Assembly: GCA_002706085.1 (NCBI GenBank)
Contig: PAJO01000062.1
Location: forward strand, 1 to 64,000
Source: Alcanivoracaceae bacterium
Lineage (GTDB): Bacteria; Pseudomonadota; Gammaproteobacteria; Pseudomonadales; Alcanivoracaceae
DNA length: 64,000 nt
Reading direction: 5' to 3'
The notes beneath the pieces are model-generated. The model did not search any database. It had not been told where the DNA came from and saw only the letters and a list, made by a program, of their open reading frames with translations. Position numbers and translations under genes: made by a program. Positions 17,756-27,778 of the stretch are shown here, piece after piece. The first letter of the stretch is position 1. The number at the start of each line of letters is the position of its first letter.

Positions 17756-20734
17756 ATGAAACATGCCTTCAATAAGGGCGTGTTGTCTTCGAAAATGGCC
17801 GTGTCTCTGGTTTCTGGTGGGTTGCTGTTTGCCGCAGGGCAAGCTTGGGCACTCACGGAAGCCGGCACGGACATCAAGAACCAGGCAACCGTAACCTATG
17901 AAGATGCCAACGGTAACAGTTACTCCGCCCAGTCCAATGAGGCGGTGGTCACCGTTGCAGAAGTGTACGCAGGGACCCTGCGTAGCGACGGTAGCAAGGC
18001 CGGTGCTCCCGGCGAAACCGTGTACTTCAGTCACAGCCTGAAGAACACCGGTAACGCCCGTGACACCTTTGTGCTGAGTGGCCGTGATGGCGGTGCCACC
18101 GGTGGCGTTGCTTATGACGTCTATTGGGATACCAGCGGCAACGGCCAGCCTGACGCAGGTGAAAACGTTGTCACCCAGATCGAGCTGGATCCGGATCAGC
18201 AAGTCGAGCTGATTTTGGCTGTGCCGGTGGGGTCCAGTGCGACAGCCGGCAGCACGATCACCGCTACCCTGTTAGCCCAGTCCACGCGTGGGGATGGCAG
18301 CTACGACGGAGATGCGACCGATGGCGGTCTGGTTATCGATACCAGCCCAACCAGTGGAGGCGCAGATAGCGGCACCTATGATTCCGATGATGACCTCTCG
18401 GCAGATGGTAACGACACCAACACCGATGTGGTGACCGTGACCACCGATGCAGTACTGGTAACGACCAAGTCTGCCTCTGTGGATACCGACAACAACACCA
18501 TCACCTATACCCTGACCGTGAAGAACAACGGTGGCCGTGCGGCAACCGATGTGGATATCTTCGATGCGATTCCGACTAACTCTACATTCGTAGAGATCAA
18601 GTCTGTGAATGGCTTGCTGGGAAGCAATAACGATACTTACCAGGATAGTGCAAATACGGTGCCTGCACCCACGCTGCCCGGAGATGCGACTACCATTTAC
18701 ACCCCCGCTACGCTGGCGACTATCGATGAAAACGGTGTCGACCTGAACGGCAATGGCGCTAACGATTCGGGCATTCCAGGCATTTTATTGACAGATAAAG
18801 TCCTGGGAGTGAACACCACCGTGTCCATCGTGTACCAGGTGAGTTTTGATCCGACCGCGCTTGCCGGTACCGAGATCAAGAACACCTTCGCTGCGCAGGG
18901 GGATCTGGATGGTGACGGTAATGCTGATGATGCGGTTGGGTCCAACACAGTAACCACCGTGATTGGTCAGACCTACGCTGTGGACGCCAACGACACCGAA
19001 GATGCTACCGATGGCACCGATGACGACATCTACACGGTGCCCAGTGCGGCCAGCGGTGCCGTGGTCGACTTCAAGCACACCATTACCAACAACGGTAACG
19101 GCGTGGATGTGTTCGAGCTGAGCGCAGCCAACGATGCGACCAATCCGTTCCCGGCAGGTACCACGTTTACCTTCTGGAATGCTGCGGGCACGGTTCAGAT
19201 TACTGACACCAACGGTGACGGTAACCCGGATACCGGTGAGCTGAATCCGGCGGAAGCGCTGAACATCACCGTGAAAGCCGATTTGCCGGCCAGCACCAGT
19301 GGTGTCGGCCCGTACCAGTTCAACCTGACGGCGACCTCTGCGGGCGACAATGCCCAGTCTGATACCTCCGCGGGTGTATTGAGCACCATTAATGCGGCGG
19401 CCGTGGATATTGCCAACACTGCCAACGCGACCGGTATGGGTGATAGCGCGGTCGATGCCGACGAGAACACCGGCACGCCGACCACGACCAACACAGCAGC
19501 AGCAGGTTCGGTCACCTCGTTCAACCTGTATGTGGCCAACGAGTCCGGCAACGCCCAGTCCTACACTCTGGGTGGCACGGTACCCGCGGGCTGGTCTGTG
19601 CAGTTTGTGGATGTGGGTGTCGATACCGATGGTAATGGCACGGTGGACAACACCAGCAATGCGGGCGATGTGGTCACAGCCACCCCGAACCTGCCGGACG
19701 GTGCGGTTTATCACTACACCGCCAATGTGACTGTGTCGTCCAACGTGGCTCAAGCCCGTGCGGATTACACCGGCGGTGATGCGGTAAACACCAATGATAG
19801 CGATGGCGACTATCCGATCACGTTCACTGTGACCTCTCCATCCAACAGCAGCATTACCAACAGCAAGCTGGATGCGGTGGATGTGGTGGCGAACCGTAAT
19901 CTGAGCATCACTCCTGATGGCTCCAATCCGGTGCAACCCGGCGGTAACGTGGACTACCCGCATGTGTTGTCCAACGACGGTAACTCCACGGAAACCGTTG
20001 AGTTGTCAGCCAGCAACAGCCAGACCGGCTTCACCAATACCACCCAGCTGTATGTGGACACGGACGGCGACAATGTTCCGGATGCATACCGTGAGCTGAG
20101 CCAGCTGGCGGGCCTTGCAACCGCGGGGCAGTTGTGGGTGCGTGATCAGGCGGGTAACCCGGTGCAGATCGGTGTTGCGGATGCCGACGGTGACAACCTG
20201 CCGGAGTTGACTCTGGAAGCCGGCGAGAAGGTGGAAGTGCAGGTGACCGTGTTTGCCCCGGCGACAGCGTCTCAAGGTACCCAGGACACCCTGAGCCTCA
20301 CTGCAGCAAATGAAGACAGTGGTGCAGGCGCGGCTGCGTCCGCCACGGCCAACGACGTGACCGAAGTGATTCTGGGTCAGGTGCGTTTGAACAAGCTGGC
20401 CGGCGTCGATGCAGATTGTAGCTGTGATGCCGCAACGCCTGACTGGAGTGCAGATTCTGGTTTTGCTGCAACTCAGACCACTCAGGTGGAGCCGGATCAG
20501 TGTGTGATCTGGGACCTGACTGCGACCAATGAAGGTGCAGCCACGGCCAAGAACGTGACCATCACCGATGAAACCACCCCTTACACCACCTTCCTGGCCG
20601 CGAAAGATTCTGTTCGTGCCTCAGATGGAGATGTGGTGGCGAACTCCGGTACGGATCCGGAGGTGAAGTGGGTCGTTGGGGATCTTGCTGCCGGTGACAG
20701 CGCCAAGGCGCAGTTCTGCGTGCGAGTGAACTAA
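17756..20734 (+). CDS. Large secreted DUF11-repeat surface protein
   Basis: A 992-residue predicted exported protein with a signal peptide (about 1-33, ending GQAWA). Directly after it comes EAGTDIKNQATVTYED, a module also found at the N-termini of the proteins at 20894 and 27779. Several Ig-like or DUF11 domains follow, for example TITYTLTVKNNGGRAATDV near 245 and QPGGNVDYPHVLSNDGN near 725. Asp/Asn/Gly loops such as DTDGDNVPDAY and DTNGDGNPDTGE resemble calcium-binding type-3 loops. A Cys-containing segment precedes the last DUF11, which ends CVRVN. There is no sorting signal or membrane anchor. Extracellular matrix or adhesin function is inference. Confidence 0.75.
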   Translation: MKHAFNKGVLSSKMAVSLVSGGLLFAAGQAWALTEAGTDIKNQATVTYEDANGNSYSAQSNEAVVTVAEVYAGTLRSDGSKAGAPGETVYFSHSLKNTGNARDTFVLSGRDGGATGGVAYDVYWDTSGNGQPDAGENVVTQIELDPDQQVELILAVPVGSSATAGSTITATLLAQSTRGDGSYDGDATDGGLVIDTSPTSGGADSGTYDSDDDLSADGNDTNTDVVTVTTDAVLVTTKSASVDTDNNTITYTLTVKNNGGRAATDVDIFDAIPTNSTFVEIKSVNGLLGSNNDTYQDSANTVPAPTLPGDATTIYTPATLATIDENGVDLNGNGANDSGIPGILLTDKVLGVNTTVSIVYQVSFDPTALAGTEIKNTFAAQGDLDGDGNADDAVGSNTVTTVIGQTYAVDANDTEDATDGTDDDIYTVPSAASGAVVDFKHTITNNGNGVDVFELSAANDATNPFPAGTTFTFWNAAGTVQITDTNGDGNPDTGELNPAEALNITVKADLPASTSGVGPYQFNLTATSAGDNAQSDTSAGVLSTINAAAVDIANTANATGMGDSAVDADENTGTPTTTNTAAAGSVTSFNLYVANESGNAQSYTLGGTVPAGWSVQFVDVGVDTDGNGTVDNTSNAGDVVTATPNLPDGAVYHYTANVTVSSNVAQARADYTGGDAVNTNDSDGDYPITFTVTSPSNSSITNSKLDAVDVVANRNLSITPDGSNPVQPGGNVDYPHVLSNDGNSTETVELSASNSQTGFTNTTQLYVDTDGDNVPDAYRELSQLAGLATAGQLWVRDQAGNPVQIGVADADGDNLPELTLEAGEKVEVQVTVFAPATASQGTQDTLSLTAANEDSGAGAAASATANDVTEVILGQVRLNKLAGVDADCSCDAATPDWSADSGFAATQTTQVEPDQCVIWDLTATNEGAATAKNVTITDETTPYTTFLAAKDSVRASDGDVVANSGTDPEVKWVVGDLAAGDSAKAQFCVRVN

Positions 20735-20814
20735 GCCCCTCCCAAGGGGCCCCTCTCTCCTTCGGGAGAGGGGGGCTTTCCCAAGGGCTGCCTTGCCAGC
20801 GTTTGGGAAAGCCC
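20735..20814 (+). other. Three successive hairpins between cluster genes
   Basis: Right after the stop codon lie GCCCCT-CCCA-AGGGGC (20735-20750), a C/G-rich hairpin around TCCTTC (about 20748-20774), and a perfect 12-bp stem GGGCTTTCCCAA / TTGGGAAAGCCC (20773-20784 with 20803-20814). None is followed by a T run. They could slow exonucleases or set the ratio of the two flanking proteins. Confidence 0.5.
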
Positions 20815-20893
20815 TCCAAGGGATCGAGGAAAAAGCAAAACACAATATTTTGCCCGCTGATTCGGGCTGTACCAGGGAACGACGGAAAACGCC

Positions 20894-23800
20894 GTGAAAA
20901 ACAGACTCGTGTGGACAATGGTAGCGATGACGCTGCTGGCGATAGCCAGCGGCGTTGTCGTTGCTGCCACCGAGGCAGGCACGGTGCTGCGCAACCAGGC
21001 AGAAGTCAGCTATTTCGACCCGATCAATGGCGAAGTCATTGTCATGCGCTCCAACCTGTCCCAGGTGGTGGTGGCGCCGTGGCGGGCAGTCACTCTGGAT
21101 ACCGATAATCAAGCCACTGTAGCGGCGGGGCAGCCGGTCAATCTGCCCCATGTCATCAGTAATAATGGCAACGTGGCTGATCGCTTCTCTATCACCGTGA
21201 ACAATCTGACAGGTGACAATGGGGATCTGATTAATCCTGTCGTATACCTGGATGTAAATGGCAATGGTCAGGCGGATGCTGGCGAGCCAGAACTGCTTGA
21301 AACCGCTGAACTAAAACCGGGTGAAAGTGTTGCTCTGGTTGTTACCGGCAGTGTTCCGGCTGGACAAAACCCGGACGATGAATTGCGTCTTGAGGTGAGA
21401 GCTACCTCTCTTGAGGATTCGGCGATCACTGATGTCCGTCAGGATGTGATTACTGTTTCCCGGGGAGCCTTCCTGAATATCACTAAATCGGCTAGCCAGA
21501 GCTGTGAAGCGCCTCTTCAGGCGGGTCAGAATCTCGACTACCGGATCAGCTTCACCAATAACGGCAGTGCGGCTCCCCAGGCGCGCACGGTGTTGGTGAA
21601 TGGTGCTCCCTATGAAGGGGTGCTGGTTGAGGATGAAATTCCTGGCAATGTCTCCTTGCGCCCATCCAGTGTGACCAATGTGTCTCCGGTTCAGTCCTTC
21701 CCGGTGGTGCACCGTGCGGGCGATGCGGAAGATCAGTGGATCAGCTATGCACAGTGGGATACCCGTGAGCCAGTAGATCGGTTTGCCATGCTGATGCCGG
21801 CAGATACCCTTGAAAGAAACGAGAGCGGCGGTTACACCTTCGGTGTCTCTGTGGCCTCAGGCACCACTGCAGGCACCCGTATTTTCAATACCGCCCACGT
21901 GGACGTTGATGGCGATGGCCTTGCGGACTTTGAGAGTAATACTGTCTGTAACACGATGGGGGGGGCTGTCAGACCGGCCATCCTGTTTGAGCGGCCGACG
22001 CCAGCGGTTGTTCGTGGAGAACGCACTCCGGATCTTGGTAATGATGGCGATTTCGAGGCCGCAGATATTTATCGTTTGCTTCCTGAGGCCAGTCATGACG
22101 TGCTGCACGATGGGGTGTATATCCGTCTGACTGCATCGCAGCTTAATCAATCGCAAACCCAGCGCGATTTTCTGCAACAGACGCCCAATGGTCAGCAGCT
22201 GATCATCGTTACCGTTGAATCACGTTTGACGGGGGATTCGGTCAGGGTGGTGATGATCGAAACCGGCGCCAACAGTGGTGAGTTTCGCAGCATTTTCCCG
22301 ATTGTGCTCAGTGAGGAAGAAAGAGGCAATAATCGGCTTTGCCCCTCCTATGCCAGTCAGCAGGATGTGCGCCAGTACGACAGCGATACGACGACGCTTG
22401 ATGCATTGACCAACGCCTGTGTACTGAACAGCACCCAGCGAGATACGCTGACGGCGCGCTATACGCTTCCGGTATATGGCGCAGGCGGGAATATCGAAAA
22501 CTATGAAGTTGTGAGTGATATCGCAGCTGTAGATCCCGCCGGCACCGTATTTGATTCCACCAACGGCAATCCGGTGGGAGGAGCCAGTGTCATTCTGTAT
22601 CAGTCACGGCAAACCCTGTCAGCCAGTGGTGCGGGTTCCTGTGCGGACCTCGCCGAGAGCGATTACGAGGTCGGTACGGATCCCTACACCGGCGAGTCGC
22701 TGGATGGTGAAAACACCAATACGACCAATGCCGACAACACAACCAAACTTGGGGATTACCAGTACCCCTATGCAACCCCGGGACACTGCTACTATCTGGA
22801 CGTGATCCCGCCTGCGGGTTACACCTTCCCGTCGGAAGTTGCGCCTGCGGCAGCGGGCGCCTTTTATTCCGATGTGAATGACAGTTCCTACGGTATTGAA
22901 GGCTACCAGGCACCGGTGGGGCGCAAGGCTGCCCGTGTGGCAGGAAGCAACAATGGTTCCTTCCTGCTGGGAACCGCCAATGTGTTTGTGAATATTCCGG
23001 TGGATCCGAGTGCCAGCCTAAATGCCGGCATTCTGGTCATCGACAAGCGCTCTGAAACAGACAGTGCAGCAGTGGGTGATGTTGTGTCATACAGCATCGA
23101 TATCACTAATAACCATACCGGTGAACTGTATGCCGGCCGGGTGTTCGATTCGCTGCCTTACGGCTTCCGCTACATCAATGACAGCGCCTGGCTGGAGGTC
23201 AATGGAAATCGGGTGGAAATGCCTGAGCCCGAGGGTCGTCCGGGCCCCCAGCTGACATTCCGGATTGAACGTTTGTTGGCCAGTGGCAATGTGGATGCAC
23301 TGCCGTTGCAGCCGGGCAATACCATCACACTGCATTACGGATTGCGTCTTAGTGCGGGTGCCGTCGACAGCAACGGTATTAACCGGGCGACGGCTCAGGC
23401 AAATACGCTTTCCGGTTCAACCTACCGCTCCAATGAAGACCAGGTCGAAGTGAAAATCCGTAACGAAGGCGTGCTTTCTGACAAGGCCATGCTGTTCGGT
23501 AAGGTCTATGTGGATGCGGATTGTAATAACCTGCAGAACGACGGTGAGTGGCCCATCGGGGGCGTCAAGCTGTACATGCAGGATGGCACCTGGGTTATCA
23601 CCGACGAGAACGGCCAGTACAGCATTTATGGTCTGGAGCCCGGGCTGCACACCATCAAGATTGACCCGCTGACCTTGCCTGCCGGACTCAAGCTCAAACC
23701 CATTGATAATCGTCATGCGGCGGATCCGGAAAGCCGGTTTGTGGATCTGCGTTCCGGTGAATACCACCGTGCGGACTTTGCTGCATCCTGCCCTTCTGGT

Positions 23801-26800
23801 GACCAGGCTGAGGCGCTGGCAGAACAGCTCAAGCAGCGTAATGCGTCCATGAACGGTGACTGGATGCTGGATGAAGCGGCCCGTTTTGATCCGCTGCGCC
23901 AGCAGACCACCAACCCGATCATTCGCCAGGCGGATGGTAGCGGTGACCTGGGCAGTGGTGTGTACACCCAAACGGGGGATGATTCCCTCAATGAAGCCTG
24001 GGACCAGGTCTCCCGTGTCAGCGGCGCGGAAACCGGGACGACCCGGCTGGTTGATGAGCAGACGCCTGAAGCGGCCATGGTGGAGACCAGGGAAGCCGCT
24101 GCCACCATTACCCGTGAGCAGGCTGAGCAAGGCGCTTGGCTGTGGCCCCGTGGACAAGTGAGCCGTGATGGTCGTTTCCAGGTGGTGGTGCGTGCCGGGG
24201 TCGATCCGATCTTGACCGTGAATGGCAAACCTGTTGCGAAAACCCAGCTGGGCGAGCAGGTCGTGAACAAGCGCGAACGAGCACAGGTGGCTACCTGGTA
24301 CGGGGTGCAGCTCGCCGAGGGCGAGAACACCCTCACCGTGACCACTAAAGACATGTTCGGTAACACCCGGGTCATGGCAGAAGGCACCTTCATCCGTCCG
24401 GCTGCGCCGACCTCCATTACGGTTGAATCGGAAGCCGATACCCTGCCAGCCGATGGCGGCCGCTCCACTCTGGGCATTCGGATTCGGCTCAACGATGCTG
24501 CGGGCAATCCGGCGGTTGGCAATCACTTCGTTACTGTGGAAACCGATCGTGGTCAGTGGCTGGAAGATGACCTGCAGAGCGATACCCCCGGGCATCAGGT
24601 GAAGCTGGTTGATGGTCGCGCCCTGGTGCATTTACGCAGCACCGAATACACCGGGCCGGTGCGTATCCGCGCAAGCCTCGACCGTTTCAGTGACAGCATC
24701 CAGATTGAGCAGATTGCGCCGCTGCGTCCCTTGCTGGCCACCGGTTTTCTGCAGGTGCAAAGCCGCGCAGGTGGATTGCGTGACAACGGCAATGCGCCGG
24801 CGGATGTGGCGGATGATTTTGACGACGGTGTTGATGGCCGTGCCGCGGTATTCATGAAGGGACAGGTGCGTGGCGATGCTCACCTGACGCTGGCCTACGA
24901 TACCGACAAGGATCTGGATACCGAAGACGAAGTACGCCGTGACTTGAATCCTGCGGATTACTATCCGATCCCGGGTGATGCCTCTGTGCGGGGTTACGAT
25001 GCACGCAGCCGCAGCAAGCTGTACGCCAAAATCGAAAAAGACCGAAGCAGCCTGATGTGGGGGGATTACCTCACGGATCCGGGCTATGAATTCTACGACC
25101 TGGGTCGTACGCAGCGTACTTTGACCGGCCTGAATGGCATCTATGACAACGGCCGTGCACGTTTCCAGCTGTTTGCTGCCCGTCCGGAAATGGAACAGGT
25201 CACCGAAGAAATTCCCGGCAACGGTACGGCACTGCTTTTCACGTTGAGCAATAACCCTGCTCGTGACAGTGAAACCGTGGAAATCATCGTGCGTGACCGA
25301 AACAACCCCGGGCTGGTGATTGAGACGACGCCACTGACCCGGTACGTGGATTATTCGGTGAACTACTTCACCGGCGATATCCGCTTCCATGATGTCATTC
25401 CAACGCGTGATGAAAACCTGCATCCGGTGTACGTGCGCGTTAACTACAACGTGGAAGGTGAGGCTGAGGAGTACACGGTGTTGGGGGCCCGCCTCAACTA
25501 CGATCTGACTGACCAATTGCAAGTTGGTGTAAGCCGTACCCAGGATGATCACGATACCGACGGTTATGATCTCACCAGTGTGTCAGCACAGTACAAGGTG
25601 GATGAAAATACGCGGGTGAATGTTTCCACCGGTACCATGGAGCATGAAGATGGTTCGCCGGAGGGTCGCGCCTACAGCGTTAATGGTGAGCGTCTGTGGG
25701 TCGATGGTTCGCGCACCGAGTTGCGCTGGGCCCGTGCTGAAAGCGGGTTTGATAACCCTGCGGCAGGCATTAGCGAAGCCCGTGAAGAAATGCGACTGGG
25801 GCATGAGCAGATGATTACCAACGATTTCTCTGTCGAAATCGAAGGTATTCGCTCCAAGCAACTGGATGCATCAGATGAACAGAATAGCCTGGGCGCTATC
25901 GCTGAAAAGCGGATCGGTGCGACCGCGTTGCGAGGCGGGGTGCGGGGTATTGAACAGAAAGACGCGCAGGATACCGAGCGTTTCGGGACCTATATCCTCG
26001 GTGCGGATCGTGGGTTTACGCTGCTGGGCAAGCCTTTCCAGATTGGTGGTGAATACGAGCAGGCCTTCCAGGATCCGGGACGCCGTCGTATCGCAGCGGA
26101 TGCAGACATGCAGCTGACCGAGAAAACCAGCCTGTATAGCCGTTACGAAATCATCAACAGCCTGAATGGTATCAATACGCTGGATGATGATGTAGAGACG
26201 CAGCAATTTACCACCGGGGTCCGTTCTGCTGTTACACGCAATACGGATGTCTACTCTGAATACCGTTTGCGTGGTGCAGCGAGTGGTGAAGATGTGGCGG
26301 CGGCTAACGGTGTTAAATCCAACATCGAGATTGAGCCTGGACTGACGGTCACCCCGACCTTTGAATGGATCCAGACACTGGAAGGCAGCAACAGCCAGGA
26401 CTCCACTGCGCTTTCTATCGGTGCAGAAGATCGCCGCAACCAGAACCGTCGCACCCTTGCCCGTGTAGAAACCCGGTTTGGTGATGACCGTGAGTATTAT
26501 GGTTTGAGTGCAGCCAATATCTGGCGACTGAATACGGATTGGTCCGGTGTTGTTCGGGATGATTTGCGCCTTCAGTACTTTGATGCTGACCCCAAAGAGG
26601 GCGATAACATTGTGACTCTGGGTCTGGCCCGTCGCCCGCGTCGTGACAACCGTCACCACATGCTGTTCATGTACAAGTGGAAAGAAGAGTGGGGTGGTGC
26701 TGCCGGCTCTGATCGCACTGTGCACCTGTTCTCTACGCACCATAACTTCCAGCCTCACGATGACTGGATCTTCTCTGGTCGTGTTGGTGGCAAGTGGCAG

Positions 26801-27157
26801 GAGACGGAACTGGGTGCGCTGAATGTGCACACGGATGCCTATGTGGCTGATGGCCGCATCATCTGGGACATGACCCGCCGTTTTGATCTCGATCTGCATG
26901 CGGGGGCGATCACCACCGATGGTGTTGATGAGCGCCGCTACAGTTACGGTTTTACCGTCAACGCCCTGATTCGTCGCAATCTGCGCATGGGTGTTGGTTA
27001 TAACTTCCAGGGCTTCCGTGATGATGACCTGGACCCGGAAGGCTACAACGCAGAAGGCGTGTATGTAGGCCTGGAATACAAGTTTGACGAAGACGATCTG
27101 GGCTGGCTGGGCAGCAAGGCTGCAGGTCAACGCAGTTACATGGGAGATGCGCGATGA
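20894..27157 (+). CDS. Giant modular protein with C-terminal outer-membrane beta-barrel
   Basis: A 2087-residue predicted outer-membrane protein with a GTG start. In order: signal peptide (about 1-24); the shared N-terminal module (TEAGTVLRNQAEVSYF); DUF11-like domains near 190 and 710; a Cna-B/SdrD-like domain near 865-970 (GKVYVDADCNNLQNDGEWP); an invasin-type Ig-like domain near 1175; and from about 1285 to the end alternating amphipathic strands with acidic turns, typical of a large beta-barrel. A late strand, YVGLEYKF, ends in Phe, but 22 residues follow it, so it is not a classical autotransporter C-terminus. It overlaps the OmpA-like gene by 4 bp. I infer that it anchors or exports the neighbouring repeat proteins. 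Confidence 0.72.
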   Translation: MKNRLVWTMVAMTLLAIASGVVVAATEAGTVLRNQAEVSYFDPINGEVIVMRSNLSQVVVAPWRAVTLDTDNQATVAAGQPVNLPHVISNNGNVADRFSITVNNLTGDNGDLINPVVYLDVNGNGQADAGEPELLETAELKPGESVALVVTGSVPAGQNPDDELRLEVRATSLEDSAITDVRQDVITVSRGAFLNITKSASQSCEAPLQAGQNLDYRISFTNNGSAAPQARTVLVNGAPYEGVLVEDEIPGNVSLRPSSVTNVSPVQSFPVVHRAGDAEDQWISYAQWDTREPVDRFAMLMPADTLERNESGGYTFGVSVASGTTAGTRIFNTAHVDVDGDGLADFESNTVCNTMGGAVRPAILFERPTPAVVRGERTPDLGNDGDFEAADIYRLLPEASHDVLHDGVYIRLTASQLNQSQTQRDFLQQTPNGQQLIIVTVESRLTGDSVRVVMIETGANSGEFRSIFPIVLSEEERGNNRLCPSYASQQDVRQYDSDTTTLDALTNACVLNSTQRDTLTARYTLPVYGAGGNIENYEVVSDIAAVDPAGTVFDSTNGNPVGGASVILYQSRQTLSASGAGSCADLAESDYEVGTDPYTGESLDGENTNTTNADNTTKLGDYQYPYATPGHCYYLDVIPPAGYTFPSEVAPAAAGAFYSDVNDSSYGIEGYQAPVGRKAARVAGSNNGSFLLGTANVFVNIPVDPSASLNAGILVIDKRSETDSAAVGDVVSYSIDITNNHTGELYAGRVFDSLPYGFRYINDSAWLEVNGNRVEMPEPEGRPGPQLTFRIERLLASGNVDALPLQPGNTITLHYGLRLSAGAVDSNGINRATAQANTLSGSTYRSNEDQVEVKIRNEGVLSDKAMLFGKVYVDADCNNLQNDGEWPIGGVKLYMQDGTWVITDENGQYSIYGLEPGLHTIKIDPLTLPAGLKLKPIDNRHAADPESRFVDLRSGEYHRADFAASCPSGDQAEALAEQLKQRNASMNGDWMLDEAARFDPLRQQTTNPIIRQADGSGDLGSGVYTQTGDDSLNEAWDQVSRVSGAETGTTRLVDEQTPEAAMVETREAAATITREQAEQGAWLWPRGQVSRDGRFQVVVRAGVDPILTVNGKPVAKTQLGEQVVNKRERAQVATWYGVQLAEGENTLTVTTKDMFGNTRVMAEGTFIRPAAPTSITVESEADTLPADGGRSTLGIRIRLNDAAGNPAVGNHFVTVETDRGQWLEDDLQSDTPGHQVKLVDGRALVHLRSTEYTGPVRIRASLDRFSDSIQIEQIAPLRPLLATGFLQVQSRAGGLRDNGNAPADVADDFDDGVDGRAAVFMKGQVRGDAHLTLAYDTDKDLDTEDEVRRDLNPADYYPIPGDASVRGYDARSRSKLYAKIEKDRSSLMWGDYLTDPGYEFYDLGRTQRTLTGLNGIYDNGRARFQLFAARPEMEQVTEEIPGNGTALLFTLSNNPARDSETVEIIVRDRNNPGLVIETTPLTRYVDYSVNYFTGDIRFHDVIPTRDENLHPVYVRVNYNVEGEAEEYTVLGARLNYDLTDQLQVGVSRTQDDHDTDGYDLTSVSAQYKVDENTRVNVSTGTMEHEDGSPEGRAYSVNGERLWVDGSRTELRWARAESGFDNPAAGISEAREEMRLGHEQMITNDFSVEIEGIRSKQLDASDEQNSLGAIAEKRIGATALRGGVRGIEQKDAQDTERFGTYILGADRGFTLLGKPFQIGGEYEQAFQDPGRRRIAADADMQLTEKTSLYSRYEIINSLNGINTLDDDVETQQFTTGVRSAVTRNTDVYSEYRLRGAASGEDVAAANGVKSNIEIEPGLTVTPTFEWIQTLEGSNSQDSTALSIGAEDRRNQNRRTLARVETRFGDDREYYGLSAANIWRLNTDWSGVVRDDLRLQYFDADPKEGDNIVTLGLARRPRRDNRHHMLFMYKWKEEWGGAAGSDRTVHLFSTHHNFQPHDDWIFSGRVGGKWQETELGALNVHTDAYVADGRIIWDMTRRFDLDLHAGAITTDGVDERRYSYGFTVNALIRRNLRMGVGYNFQGFRDDDLDPEGYNAEGVYVGLEYKFDEDDLGWLGSKAAGQRSYMGDAR

Positions 27158-27765
27158 ACAGGTTGAAAGGGTTCATAGCGGGATTGTTGTTGGCGAGCCT
27201 GGCCGGTTGTGCCACCACCGAATCCCTGTACGCTCAGTATGATGAGTTGTGTCCGGTTGAAGCACGTGTGACCAACACTGGAATGGTAATGGTGACCGGT
27301 ATTGCGACCACAGGTAATGGGCTGGTAGCGGCGGGAGCCACCGAGAGTCAGGTGTGGGAACCGGCAGTGTATTTCGGCTTCGATATGGATGACCTGAAAG
27401 ACAGTGAGAAAGCGCGACTGGATAGCAATGTGGCCGTCTTGCAGCGCTACGACGCCTTGCAAATCAGTGTGCAGGCCTACACCGACCAGAAAGGCGATGA
27501 TGATCTTAACCAGATCCTCTCGAAAAAAAGAATGAACAGTGTGGTGGCTTACCTGAAAGCGGCAGGCATCAGTGGCAGCCGAATCAAGGCCACCTATCTT
27601 GGTGAAGGGGCGCCGTTGTTGTCTGGTAGCACTACCGACGAGCGAGTCATTAATCGTCGTGTGGAATTGATGCCGCTGGATGCAACAGGGCGTCCGCTGG
27701 TCATGCGTGCGGATTTTGCCAACAGCGGCGGCGATGAGTTTGTTGCGCCGGCTCCGGTAAAGTGA
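27154..27765 (+). CDS. OmpA-family peptidoglycan-binding lipoprotein
   Basis: A 203-residue predicted outer-membrane lipoprotein. The signal peptide ends in the lipobox LAGC (Cys about residue 20). The C-terminal half (about 80-190) is an OmpA-like domain: VYFGFDMDDLKDSEKARL at its start, QAYTDQKGDDDLNQILSKKR, and the closing INRRVEL. Such domains bind diaminopimelate in murein. The ATGA overlap with the barrel gene implies coupled translation, so it probably anchors that barrel to the cell wall. Confidence 0.87.
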   Translation: MNRLKGFIAGLLLASLAGCATTESLYAQYDELCPVEARVTNTGMVMVTGIATTGNGLVAAGATESQVWEPAVYFGFDMDDLKDSEKARLDSNVAVLQRYDALQISVQAYTDQKGDDDLNQILSKKRMNSVVAYLKAAGISGSRIKATYLGEGAPLLSGSTTDERVINRRVELMPLDATGRPLVMRADFANSGGDEFVAPAPVK

Positions 27766-27778
27766 CAGGAGATCCGAG

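Noticed and set aside
18785-19963. Long minus-strand open frame opposite the 992-residue surface protein
   Set aside because: It is low-complexity (Ile, Arg, Val, Gly, His) and arises from the repeated Asp/Gly/Thr codons of the real gene. It has no domain and no ribosome-binding site of note.
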